NCBI GenBank assembly: GCA_033296875.1 | Contig: MU860021.1 | Coordinates: 62,001 to 126,000 of the forward strand | Length of the DNA: 64,000 nucleotides | Origin: Achaetomium macrosporum | Taxonomy: Eukaryota; Ascomycota; Sordariomycetes; Sordariales; Chaetomiaceae | Direction: 5' to 3' | In this document: positions 47,590-59,902 of the stretch, piece after piece | Layout of the letters: the number at the start of each line of letters is the position of its first letter | How positions within the stretch are numbered: the first letter of the stretch is position 1 | The notes under the pieces: model-generated | The model's database searches: none | What the model was told of the DNA's origin: nothing | The model's input: the letters and a program-made list of their open reading frames with translations, nothing else | Translations under genes and position numbers: made by a program

Positions 47590-50002
47590 CCTCTGCCGCC
47601 TCGCCTGTCTGGCAACGCACTCTGTAACGATCTTGGGGAAGCGCTTGTCTCCCCGGAATCTGGACGGTGGCTCGCTTTAAAGCCGTTGAAATGGTAGCCT
47701 TGTCGCTTAAAACGCGAAGAGACATTCAATGCCCAGGGACCCTAGGGCATACACGACATACCTCACATTGTTTCCGTTTTCAGACAAAGGAAGTGAATGG
47801 TGAGGGAGGGACGAGAGCGGTGTGGAAGTTGAACTTTCATCTACGTATTGGCAGGCCTAGTATTCCCGTATGCGAGGTATATCAACGACTTCTAATCACG
47901 AAGCGGTGATTGGCTGTCCTTCCCGGGGCTGGCAGAAAAACCGCCTCGCCTTGGCCTCAACCGGGAGGCTGAGAACGACGGATCAACGTTTCCTCTACGG
48001 TAGTTAGAACACTTTTCTGTCAACGAGCATTGTGTACAGTCAGGCACTGTTAGACTTTATCTGGGAGGCTTTCAGTGCCTCAAATGGCTACTGATTCGGC
48101 TCTTCGCTGTTAACTTTTAGGCATATGGCGTTTGTCTGTCGGAAACCCGACGGAGGGCTCCAAAGCGGGAGGTGAGACTCGGCCGAATCCGTCTCCACAG
48201 TTCCTGGGTGGAGTCCCTCAACCTCGCTTATCTCAGATTCAACACCGGACAAGCTCCGCGTTGCGCATATACGTACCTGGCATCCGGAGTCCCTCACCGT
48301 CGGGCCATATAGAGAGGAGCGTCTAATGGACGTTGCTGCGGAAACAAATACAGTGAATCACCGGAGTTTCACCCTAATACAGTCCCTCGATCACCTCTTC
48401 GTCGGTACGCACGTACTATCAATCGTCAATCGCTGATGGTACCAGCAGACGCATCTGCAGATCCGACGCGGCCACCCGAGAACTGTTACGCTCATTCGAC
48501 GGGAATACGATGCGATGCGCCTCTGGCCACACAAACCGGACTTCGTCTGTACTTACGATTGGTACCATGCGTTCCCTCAGGGCCGTGGTTTGAGATGCCC
48601 ATTTTAAAGTGGCCGGCCTGTTGCCGATACTATAGGAGGCTTATGGTTGCACAACATCTGCCTCGCCAGATCCGAACTGCAGCTTTCTGATGTGATGCAT
48701 CTTGCGGATGGATGCCCATGACTGCATATCCGACCCCTGTTCGTTGGAGAGCCGCATTGGCACACGCACCCAATGCATCTTCGACAGTACTGTGATGTAA
48801 ATAACCAGAATGTGGGGGTTGCACGAACCTCCTGTTGGAGGGCGCGGCGTGCAGATTTGGGCTTCTCCCGGGACGAGTCTCGACAGGTGGCCCCTTGTTT
48901 CCGACGTATTACATACATACATACCTACCTAGGGATAACGCCTCGGTGGACCAGCATTTTGGCTCTCATGTTTCGGGTTTTGTTTCCGAATGCACCGAGG
49001 GTCCTGTTTGTTTTAGGTTGGGGCTATAGAACTGTCGTCTGCAGTAGAGTAAGGTGAGCCTACGTAAAACGGACTTGACCCTGATTACCAAGTGCGAACC
49101 CATCCGCATTATAAATGCAGGTAGTGTTGTGTTACCCATGTCGGGCGCTGTGGTATGTACAGTACTCGGTCCCTGCGGTCATGGGCTGCGTCTGCTAAAT
49201 TCACTCGACGGGTCATCACTTCCCAAAAGTGACAGCAGTCCAACTCTGACGCAGCAAGCTGTCCTGTTAACGACATCTCTGCGATTGTCAGTTGTCGCCC
49301 AGCTATGTAATGGCTGCCAGGGCTTATGGGAGGCGGCCATTCAGGGGGTCGCAGTGATTATCAGCGGTTCCTTTGATGTTCCCCTGTCGCAGTTGAGAGC
49401 GCAAATCTGGAATTTGCCATGGTTGCGTGCCGGATACAAGAAAGCAATATGACTGACGGTAGGAAACGGAGATAAGTAGGGCAATGTCGGCTGATCCCGG
49501 GCCATCGGGGCGTCTCTGATGGAGCCTGGAGGCTGTGCGTGCCAGATTGGAGAGGATCATGATAGCATCAAGATGCTAACCTGAACCACGTGCGACGACT
49601 CAGGAGTGTTTGGATGAGTGTAGACGAGAGAAATTGCCGAGCCAAAAGGGCGGGTCAAAGTCACGAACTTCCCAATTGCTGTGACCGAGGAGCATGTGCA
49701 GGGTGGTGCGGTAGCAGCATTGAAAAGAGTTTTAGACGTGGGGGGCCACATGTTTGTGGGGTTACTCGGAGGATTCTTGAGACTGGGGTCCTTGAGTGCA
49801 TCAGTTCCAGGTTGTTTGGACGGACGCGCCTATCACGTTCTTCAAGGTTCCATTCCAATACCTGACGAAGGGACCCCCTGGCATCAACAACAGGATAGAG
49901 ACACGCTCGCCGAACTGGATGGAAGAGTAATACACAACAAAGGAACCGCGCATCCGTACTCGGGCATGTGGTCGCGGCACCCGGTTTAGTTCTACTTGTA
50001 CT

Positions 50003-50022
50003 CTATGTATGTACATACATAG
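50003..50022. repeat. 20-bp perfect palindrome
   Basis: CTATGTATGTACATACATAG reads identically on both strands. Its 14-bp core, TGTATGTACATACA, is the same as the palindrome at 516-529. Confidence 0.9.
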
Positions 50023-52200
50023 TTACCCCGTACCTTTACTGCCGTACCTACACAGGAGTTTGATAGCTTCCCAAGGCGCTGGGCATGCAGCGGAGACCGC
50101 CTTCCACCGCACGGCTCGGCTACCAACGAGACTCGCAATGCACCCTTCCATGAGGACCTCGCTATCGTTAGATCATTGTGGTTCCGAAGAACAATGAGGT
50201 GTTCCGGAACTAACTGAGCACTAAGGCTTGAAATGGCGCAATGCTTGCCGCGACGGTGAATCCAACGACGCCCTCAAAGGGACGGCAAATTACCTGCCCT
50301 ATTGTGCAGTTCCTGCGTAGAACTCTGGACGAGGCCAGGCATCGGCCTCCGCGACTCCCAAAACACCGGGTCCTGCGAGGGATCCCTCATCTCCCGACGG
50401 AGTGGAAAAGCAATCTCCTCGTCGTCCCAATGCCACGGCCTGCGACCATCGGTCATGTCGACAAGAACAACCGGGGCCAGTTCCGGTCGATAGCAAGGGA
50501 GACATGGCCCGAATCAGGCAGGAGCCCAGCGTTTCGTCATCCCACCAACGGGCGCCGGGAGCGCTTCCGCAACAGGGGTCTAGGTCATCCTTTGGGACGC
50601 CGGTAACTCCTCCCGTGAGGTCTGGGTATTGGACAGGGACGCCCGGTCCTTCGGCATTAGACGTTGCTTGAGCGGTCGGGAGCGGCAAGAAGGGAGGCAA
50701 GGCGACCAGCATACCCGACAGGATGAATGTTCCCACCGCGACTCTGTAGCAGAGTGGAGGGCCGAGTACCTAAGCAAGATGGGGGCGATCTCTGCCTAGC
50801 AGGTGCCATGCCATCAGCACGAAACATGGAAATCGACATGAAGCTGTGGGTTGGTGAGGTCGCTCGCGGCAATCAGACCGGACAAGCGCGATCACGAGGT
50901 CAGGGTGAACGGAAGAGAATCGTCACCTGTGAACGGGGCCCTGGCAAGGACCGCGTCACCAATCGGGCAGTGTCAGCACAGCACCGTTTCTCAACCAGCG
51001 ATTCGACCGCAACCCGTGTTGACCGACGAATTTGACCTTTGACCAGACGATCCGGGCCAGAGTGAGGCGTCATAGAGATGCAATCTGGATCCAGTTGCAA
51101 TCTAGGTACGCAGCAGGCGGCTCGTCGTTTGTGCACGCATTGCCTCACCTCGTTGCTGCCGACCGACCGGAAACAGCCAGTTGGCGGAAGCAAGCAATTT
51201 AACGGAATGCGCTCGTGATCACGGGCTGGATCAACAACAGGCACGCCGTCAAGCCTCACAGCCGTGGGCCGGATTGACTGGATGAGCATCGGTGGCGATT
51301 TGCGGGGAAGCCCACAGGGGTGCCAGCTGGGCACCTGACTTCCCTTCCTCCTGACTTCCAATTTCCCGCTTCACAAGCGGGCGTCTGCTTTGGCCGAAAG
51401 TCGACGGGACTCGGAAAGGGAAATCTCCAACAGAAAAGAAACAACCTGAAGGTACTGTTTTTAAGATGCAAACAGGTAATATGGTAGATGCTGGAAGTGG
51501 AAAGGACAATTGTATCGTGTCGATAATGGAGAGGAAATACCGGCCCGGTGAGAGGGAAGTGGATTGCTCTTCTCCTCTCTGATGTGTCGCTCTCAACAAT
51601 GGCACTTCCAAGCTTCTCGTGAGCGAACCAGTCTTCCGGGAAGACTCCCGACGTGCGACGACCGACATTGGGATCCTGCCTTGATTGGGATAGAATTTTC
51701 CTCTTTAGGGTCGTGGCGGATGAGAGAGGTGCCCATTCCGTTACGAGGCTCAACGCTATACGCGGTTTGGCTGATTGAAAAGAGCACCGTTTACGAGAGG
51801 CACATGACCCGGAAAGCTGAATGTCCATAGTCCTACCGGAAGTGGCTTAGCGGGACAAGTCACGTCTAAGCTCGTTTTGGTAATATTTTCACCACGGTCT
51901 GTTTGGAGTAAAGCCAAATCAGCGGGTGCTTCCAGGGTATTTCGGTCCGTTCGCGCGAAGACTCCCGTCCCTTTCTCGTCTCGTCCGCATCTTCCTTGCT
52001 GGTACACAAGCCCAGCAGCGGACCGCGTACATGCGTTTGTTGAAGGCAATTGACATAGCGATGCTGATAAAATACTCACCGAACTGCTAACACTACAAGA
52101 CTCTAAGGTAAGTGATGCAAACCTGGGGGCTGGTGAAGATAGTGGAACCTTCATCAGGTACCCAACTCAAAGCTGCCATTCTTTAGCCCTAAAATCCTCA

Positions 52201-52223
52201 CCCCCCCCCCCCCCCCCCCCCCC
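52201..52223. repeat. poly(C) run of 23
   Basis: Twenty-three consecutive C on the plus strand (G on the minus), followed by TTTTTCTTCCCCC. It sits about 740 bp upstream of the DUF3295 gene start. Such runs are hard to sequence, so the exact length is uncertain. Confidence 0.9.
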
Positions 52224-52959
52224 TTTTTCTTCCCCCACCCCTCTCCGCCACTCAATCCCTCCTCTCGGCTCCCCTGCTGGTACTCCGGGAACTTTTGAGG
52301 GTTTGTACCAGTACCAGGAACTGAGACCGACCAGGGTGCGCAGGTCGTGGGTACCTGCCCTGGTACCTCATTGCTTTTGTTCACCGCGAATCGGACCCAC
52401 ACATCCCAGGCTACCCAGCCCTGGGCCCAACACCTGCTCTCCGACAATTTCCTTATACATGGACGGCCCATCCCCACCACACAACCTTCCTTCCCGTCCT
52501 CTGCATCTCGACTTCACCGACCGACTGCGCAGCCGCAACACGGTAATTGGTCACCTACTGCAGACGTGCACGTAATCGAGTATCGGAAACGGCATTTCCG
52601 GTGACTCGACAAGCAGTGGCACAGAACTTGGCCAACAACAGGTTTATACCAGGACGCAACTTCGCCGACGTGCTCTAAATCCACAACATAACGGGTCGAT
52701 CAGACGGACCTGAGCCAATTCAACGAAAACCGAAAGTATTCCAGCACAGTCTAGCGTATACGAGGTCTGGACTACCGATCTCATTCCGCCATCGGTGCAG
52801 AGCAGATCCGAGAGCCGCATTTAGCTGAGCGCTCAGATCACGAACCTTCCACCCAGCACAGGAACGACACCGTCGCCGTCTTTGGCGAAAAGAACTGTCA
52901 GCATTCCTCCTGAGACTGGTCCGAAACCTGCTCGAGAATTCGGGCAGTACGCAGTCAAC

Positions 52960-54766
52960 ATGCCGTTGTCTTTAGAGGCGCCCGTGCTGCAGATCGACAC
53001 ACATGTCATCCACAAGGTCGATACAACAAACCCCGCGAATCTTTTCAGCATGTGGACCGGTGAGTCTGGCCGCTTGATCTTCGAACCAGCATAGTTTGTT
53101 AACACATTGAGCAGTCTTCGCAAGGTGTCGCGAGTCGGTGGCTCAGGGAAGAAGACTTGAGAACTTAAGCTGGCGGCTGTGGAATCGGGAGACATTCTGC
53201 TGCGAAGGCCAAGAGCTCATCGCCTCGGCCTGCGCCAGCAGCGCTACCAGCAAGCCGCAGGATATCCAGTACCCCAGCGGGATGGTCGCAGACGACCTGC
53301 CTCAGCTTTCGGGAAGCGTCGACTCGGTGGCCGACGAAGAGGCGGTTGACTTTACTACAGAATCTGCACCAATGGACATCGTACGTCCGAGGATACAGAG
53401 ACAGGATTCGTGCGCCAGCAGTCGCAGTCGCGGCCGCGAGCGCCACATCACCTCGGACGAGTTGGAGAAAATGGTCCTGTCTATTGTGGAGGCCAAGGAG
53501 CCACTCAACGCTCCCCTCCCCATTCTCCCTCGCTCCCCATCCACGGAAGAGAACCCGACGAGCGCCCTCGAGCCGGCGCGAGCCAGTTCAACCAGAACCG
53601 GGTCGCCGTGCGAGACATCCGAAAATACCTCGACCGAGTCGGTCCCCTTGCAACAAGTACCGGAGCCTATGGCGCAAAGCCGGACGATCGTTACGCGAGG
53701 CTTCTCGCCTTCCCAGATACCCGTGTGCCGTATCACCTCCCAGGCTTCGAAGGCCCCTTCACCGTCCGCGATCCCCGAGCCTACGGGTGCCCCAGCTCCC
53801 AAGATCATCCTCCCCAAGAAGCAGCAAGCCAAGTTTGCCCTCGGTGGATCCTCGGGCTCAGATGAAGAATCCTTCAAGCACGATGTGGAAACCAAGAAGC
53901 AACTCGCCGCTCCACCGAGAACAAAGATGTTCCAGCTCGGTGGCTCATCGGGATCGGGCGAGGATGACTCCCTTCAGGATGCACAGCACCTTCAAAAACC
54001 TATGCCACACGGACAGAAAAAGACTGCCTCATTCAACAACCAAGTCGTCACTCAGACCTATACGTCCTCAGCTATCAGCGACACTGAGGACGACTATGTC
54101 GACGAAAGCGCCATTGACGACGACGACGAAGACTGGGAGGAGGAGTCTGCCGAGGAGAGCGGCCGCTCAAGTGTTGAAGAGAAGATTGATTTCAAACGCG
54201 TGGACTCCACCGCCCATCTACCATCGCGGCGGTCACTCATCACCCTCATGCTCGCGGCCAATAATACCCGTTCCCAGAGACTCGGCAATATTGCGTCGCA
54301 GTCAACTTCTGCTCTTCCTCGGGCCAGGACATCGCTCAATGGACCCTCGCTTGTTGCGTCACCGAACGACTCAGACGAAGCCCCATTGATGATGAAGAGG
54401 GGTACCGCGCGCGCACCGCCAATGAGGTCCATCAACGAAATACCTCGGTCCTCGGCGCAGCCGATCAACGTCGCCGCCGCGGGAATGCATTACCAAGCCG
54501 CGCTTTCCCCGCGCACCACTCGGCGTAACATGCTTGCCACTGAGCTGACCGAGTCGCTCCGAAGAAATCTCCTTCGCGAGCGGTCCCACAAGTCCTCTAC
54601 CGTCAACGCAGTGCTTAAGCGCCGGCACACTTCAACCGATGTGGCGAATCTGAGGCAGTACCCGGAGAGGCCCTTCATGAACAAAGACAAGGAGGTAGAC
54701 ACCAATCCCAGCAGCTGGGACCAATATTTCCAGAACCCTTTCGCTGGTCAAGCGCAGGCCTGGTAA
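52960..54766 (+). CDS. DUF1752/DUF3295 protein (areA N-terminal-like domain), putative regulator
   Basis: Two exons, 52960..53059 and 53115..54766, give 583 residues. The start is the ATG of MPLSLEAPVLQIDTHV. The 55-nt intron (GTGAGT..GAGCAG) splits the conserved N-terminal DUF1752 motif, which reads LFSMWTVF across the junction and continues QGRRLENLSWRLWNRETFCC; this is the GATA-like domain annotation first named from nitrogen regulator AreA. No GATA zinc finger is present. The rest matches DUF3295: two GGSSGS repeats (FALGGSSGSDEE and FQLGGSSGSGED), an acidic segment (DDDDEDWEEESAEESGRSS), SRRSLITLML, SPNDSDEAPLMMKRG, and a conserved C-terminus (LSPRTTRRNMLATELTESLRR, VLKRRHTSTDVANL). Proteins sharing DUF1752 in yeast act in nutrient signalling; the role of this subfamily is not established. 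Confidence 0.92.
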
Positions 54767-57700
54767 TGCATTCATCCTACTCATCAAACAACCTTACGAC
54801 AGATTTCGCCTGTATCTACAGAAGGATACCCCAGAACGACAGACGGTTATCGCTGCTGTGTACTACATATTCGGTTCGAGCATCGCGGACGGCCACGTTT
54901 TACGACATGGAACATCACTCGGCTGGCGTTCGTGGGTTCTGATTCTTGGCACGGGACGAAGTGGTGCATTACCCGTCTCGCGTTTTTGCATTTTCTTTCA
55001 GGTTTTCATCATCAAGCGGCGTTACCTTTTTTTTCCCATCATGATACCACTGGCTGCATCTGCTTTTTTCGGTTCAGGCAAGAAGAGAGACGGAGGTGTG
55101 TACTCTATGGCCAGGAAGCGCCAGCGGGCGACCGCGGGAGGCGCTTCCGTCTTTCTGCTTGGGAGAGAGCGCATGGCGGGTCAGAACGGAGTGTGCTCTC
55201 AGTTGTGCTCGCTTTAATGGGATGCAGTGAGGAGAAAACGGGGTTAGGTTGGGAAGGAGAGAGCAAAGAGTTGACACAGCGGTTGGGGGTTGCGAGACCC
55301 AGTTGTTGCGAGACGCATCCCATGCTCTAGTTGTCACGTTTACGCTAAAAATTCTAAAAGTCACCAAAAGACAAGGAAAACAAATTAAAAGGATATTTAA
55401 AATCACCCTAGTCCATTGCTTGAGTGACTGCCCTGTGTACTCATGAGCCTAAGCAGAGCAAGTATGCGAGACTCGGACGGGACTTCTTGTTGGAGCCGAA
55501 AAATTTCGGCCCTTTCGAAGTGGCAGAGAAAGCAAAGAGCTTTCCTTAACCAGGCACGTGCCAGGATGCGAGTCTCAACAGTTTCTATGGTTGCGTATGG
55601 CGAGTCTAGACTGAAAGACCCGGTTCTTCCGCAATCTCATCTCCCCTTGTAGCACTCACCTGATCTGGGTGCAAGGTGGTTGATTGTTGGTTGTTTGTTT
55701 GCCTATCCCTCCTTCGGCTTCTTCCGCAACCGTACACCATCACTCTTCATACACAGTATTCGTCTCCATCCCGTATTATCCTACAGTATCCGCAAGTTGC
55801 CGGTTATCCGCTTGTTTCTTTTCATGAGTCAGGCTAGATCGCGCAAACCGATTGTTATGTTCGGCTGCCCGGTCCCGAATTGAGAGGCTGTCCCGAAGGG
55901 GCTATTTTTCCCTTTCCTCCTTTTCTGTTCTTGTTCTCGACTTCCCACTCTTTGTTGTTTGTTCGTGTGTGCCCACATTAAAAGTGGCGCCGACTTATAC
56001 TGTGGTATGAGGGTCATGTGAAAGGGGCAGGAAGGTAGAGGGTACTTGGGATACGTCGGTGGTGTGGTGGAGGATACCTTAATCAGGTTCTGCGTTGTTT
56101 GTTTCTTGATCCCCTCGTAACAGTCGTCAGCTCAGAGTTATCTGGCAGGATACGTTTGAAGTCAACATCGCCAGAGTTGGTCAAGCATGTGTTGTAACTT
56201 CGTATCTCTGTTGCGCCACACTTCCATTTCCAGAAATACAGTGCTGTGCGTATTAGGACTACCACATCAATTGTCTCCCGATCGGATCGAGACTACCCAA
56301 CAAGGCACACATTATCCGACATCACCGACGGTACCCTCTGGTGTAACTCGAGCCAAATTCTGCCGTCGGCCCAAGACTCTGACTTTTAACTGCCACACTT
56401 ATAGTAACATCTGGGTTCCAGGTTCCCTCCCTCCCAAGTGTAAGCCCGTTCAATAGGGAAAGCCCATTCCGGATTTCTTTCCAAGTTTCCCGGTTCCGTT
56501 CCGTCCGCTCGTGTAAGGGGCACCGGCCCGGCTTCGCACCACAATTATGTTATTCAGCCACAGAGTAGGACCGAACCGTCGAGAACGGTCTACTTGATGC
56601 GTTCGCATCATTCAGCTTGGGCTCCCGAGGAACCAAATGCCAACTTGTCTGTTACTGTGTGCAAGGCCGCGTTGGGCATATGTGAGAAGCGTGCAGACAG
56701 CTGGATGTTAGTACATACAAGTACATAATACCCGATCTCGATGCTGTCCGCTTGGCACGCAGACAGTGACATGATGCAAAACATCGCCAAGGTCGGTTCA
56801 GGGTTGGTCGGTCACTATGTAACGATCCTGTCGATCCCGCCGCATCTTGCTTACTTGTCCGAAGCTCCCCTCCCTTAAATGCACCTCACCTACAGGGCTT
56901 TCAAGTTTACCCACAATGATTGCCCACAGCCGAAAGAATCATCTCCATCTTGTTGCCCTCTCCCTCAGGCTCAGCAATAGCTACCAACCCCTCGTTGACC
57001 TTTCGCGCCCTCGCCCACAAGTTTTGCTTACACATTCAAGTTGTGTGTTCTGATGGCTCAGTCCGCGGCGAGCGGGGTTCTTGAGGAGTTCATCCCACTT
57101 CGGCTGACTGCGGGTCGCAGCGGGCGGGACCGTGGATTTTCGAACCTGAAGCGTCATTATGACATGGAAGACATGAAGCCGCTCAGAGCCCATTTGACCC
57201 CCAAGCAGTAAAATAGACTTGGGGCTTTATCTCGAGGTAGGCGCGCGTCAAGTGAAATCTGCCCGGGGAAGGGTGTGGAAGTGGCGCCAATCGCGGACGG
57301 TATCACACTGTCCCGTGCTTGGTGTATGTCATTGGTCACTCCAAAGTCAGGTCTGATTAAGACTTCTAGTTGCGATGCGTCATCAGGATGAGACTTCACA
57401 AGAACATTAGAAACAGAAGGCGTCTTTGGCTGGTGATGGCCATCGTTGACGGTGTTAGCCGTATCCCTTTCCCTGGCTCCTCCATGGTCGAGAAAAGTAC
57501 ACCAAACTACGGTACCCTGACAGTTTAAGCAATAAGGAGACAAGCGAACAGAATTAAATCTAAAAGAAAGAAAAGAAAAAAAGAATGTAAAGAAAGAGAA
57601 GGAAGAGGAGGAGCAAAACGAAAGGAACGAGAATGAATCAGGTATTCACTGGTGACCTTTGTTCTGTCTTGATATTTGGTGTACGGCTTTTTCTGGAGAG

Positions 57701-59268
57701 AGGGTGCCTGGTAACCTAAGGATGTATAGTTCGAGATAAAGTACGGTAGTAACAACTTTAGACTCCGTTACCGCCGCGACGGCTTGGGCTCGGGCTTTCG
57801 CGTCGTGGTTCAGGGTGATCAGGACCTAGCTAGAATAAGATCACACCATCCCGGGTATCACGTCTGCAGAAAGCAGATAATAAGCAGCGACTAGTTGGAC
57901 ACTGCGTAAGAAGTTGAGCCGGTTGTAACATGATCTGCGTATCGCGGGATGTATGTACAGCACTTCACCCCTACCCGACATTTTCTCGGCTCAGCCCTGA
58001 TGCCGAGACACTGTTTTAACTGCTGTAAAATAAATGCGTTTTATCTAGATTTTCCTGCGAGAAATTGGGCTATTTTTATGGGCTCTGTCTTGAGGAGCGG
58101 GGGTAACAACTCATCAGCAAGGTGCAGCTTGTGCAGCTCGGTTGGCTGACAGCTTCCGCTGCTGGGCACGCTTCAATGCATGGCAGCAGTAGCCCCGCGC
58201 ACAAGCGGGATATGGAGGGGTAGCTCCTGGCTGGAGACATTCGTTTCGTTGGGCAATGGCAGCTCTGAGCTGGCAGGGGAGGTAGAGGAGGTGTCGTGTT
58301 GCATCATGTCTGCGCGTAGGGCTTGTCGAAGCTGCATGGTTGTATGTGCCCCGCGACAAGCTTTCTACCGTGAGCAATCGTGTACAAATCATCGCGGGTT
58401 GCGCCCGCTCACCGACTTTTGCAACTGCATTTTTGCGCTTGATATTGGTTTCCTTCCGCTGGGCTCGAGCTTCACCACCGCTCGGCAGCCAGTCCATTCG
58501 TTCAACAGTCAGTTTCCCGATGAAAGCGTGGGGGGCTGATGAATTTCTCAGCAACCTGACAGCCAGTCCTTACCCGCATTATCACCGATGCCGGCACGGC
58601 GTCGGGTTCCGGTGGCTTGATGGGCTCAGCTATGATGTTGACCTCTGGAGGTTCCTCCAGCGTATACCTTCGGAGAGGGGAACAAACTCGGTCGCCCACT
58701 TACCTGCTTGGCCGAGTGATTGCCGGTATTGAGCGAATCATGACCCTCCAGGCCTTTACCACCAGGAAAATCTTCAACGGACAAACCCACCTGTTCCTGG
58801 CTCGGCCGCTCTCCACTCGCACTGGGTTTCAAGCGTCAGCGATCTGGAACCGGGACGTTTGCTAACTCGCAATGGCGGGGAGGCGGGACATTGGTCCTGT
58901 TCATCTGCGAGTCAGTGGGATATCTCGTCATCCAGCTTGTTGCATTCCCCGGGTTACTAATATCAGCGTTTTGGCTTGTGGAAACCATGTCTCAGGACAG
59001 ACTTGCACCTCAACCTATCGCATGATTGGGCATGTCACCAGGCGTGATCCGGGTTTTCAAGGCTTTCTGAAGAAAAACTTCGCTGCTGACAAAACCACAA
59101 CAGCAGACAACGCTGTCGGGGTTCGCGGACTCGCTTGACGATTACGGAGTCCCGTTAGTTACGGGTATCGGGCCTTCGTCGGACGGTTTGTCTCTTTCCA
59201 GCCTCCGGGGACCCACCAATCAGAGAGAGTGGGGCAGCGGCATTTTCCCGAGACAGATTCCTGATTAA

Positions 59269-59331
59269 GAAGGCTTCTAGAAGCCTTCGCCGGGCTCCAC
59301 TTTCCCCGAGGCAACGTATTGGAGCCCGGCG
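59269..59331. repeat. 20-bp palindrome adjoining an 11-bp inverted repeat
   Basis: GAAGGCTTCTAGAAGCCTTC (59269-59288) is a perfect palindrome. It runs directly into CGCCGGGCTCC (59288-59298), whose exact reverse complement GGAGCCCGGCG lies at 59321-59331 across a 22-nt loop. Confidence 0.85.
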
Positions 59332-59707
59332 ATAGCCGAGCCACGGGCTCCTTTAACACATGTTATTTCCGGCTGTATGACTCGCCGGGCGTCCTCGCAC
59401 CGGATGCCGGCGGGTCCACGGGGCTCCGGACAGAAGTAACTTGGTGGATATATCAGCGGGTGGCCCATGGTGTGAGGTAGCCAGTACGGGTTCAGCTCGG
59501 TGGCGGCAGGCTGCGGCTGTACTTTACAGCATGGCAAGCCTTACTCTTTGGTTTCAGCTACGAACGGCTCCATGCTCCCTCCGCAGGCAACACGCTTCGG
59601 CGCTTGACTCGTTCGTCGGGGAACTCGGAGGATGTTCGGCCTTTCTGCAAAAGGGACATCGGCTCCAGCGTGCTCCGGATTGCCGTCACTTGCCACCGAC
59701 ACATACT

Positions 59708-59902
59708 GGAGAAAATGGAGGATGGCTTGAACAGGGTAGGTCTGATGACAGCGACCAAGATGATTTATTGATTGATGAACTGGGGCGCCAGGCCCAGACT
59801 GGTGATGGTAAAAATGGTTGCAGGAAGAAGAATCCCCAGATGCCCAGTATCCCACTGGTCCCAGTTTTAATGCTTCTGCACCCCAAGGGTTGCACCTTCC
59901 CA
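59708..59902 (+). repeat. dispersed repeat, copy A (~195 bp)
   Basis: This segment aligns over its full length with 61393-61586 in the same orientation. The best-conserved part contains GGGGCGCCAGGCCCAG, GGTGATGGTAAAA, TTGCAGGAAGAAGAAT and CCCAGATGCCCAG. Differences are mostly scattered substitutions, many of them transitions, plus small indels. Confidence 0.85.

Larger units (their letters stand above)
35683..52959. other. 17-kb stretch with no supportable gene
   Basis: No open frame exceeds ~200 codons, and none of the short ones shows a recognisable protein, a coherent splice pattern or a transposon domain on either strand. Base composition by eye is near balanced, with many CpG dinucleotides, so it does not look like strongly AT-rich repeat-induced-mutation DNA. 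It contains several inverted repeats and a poly(C) run listed separately. The left end (35683 to ~36300) should include the CHY gene promoter and the right end (about 52.2-52.96 kb) the promoter of the DUF3295 gene. Confidence 0.5.
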
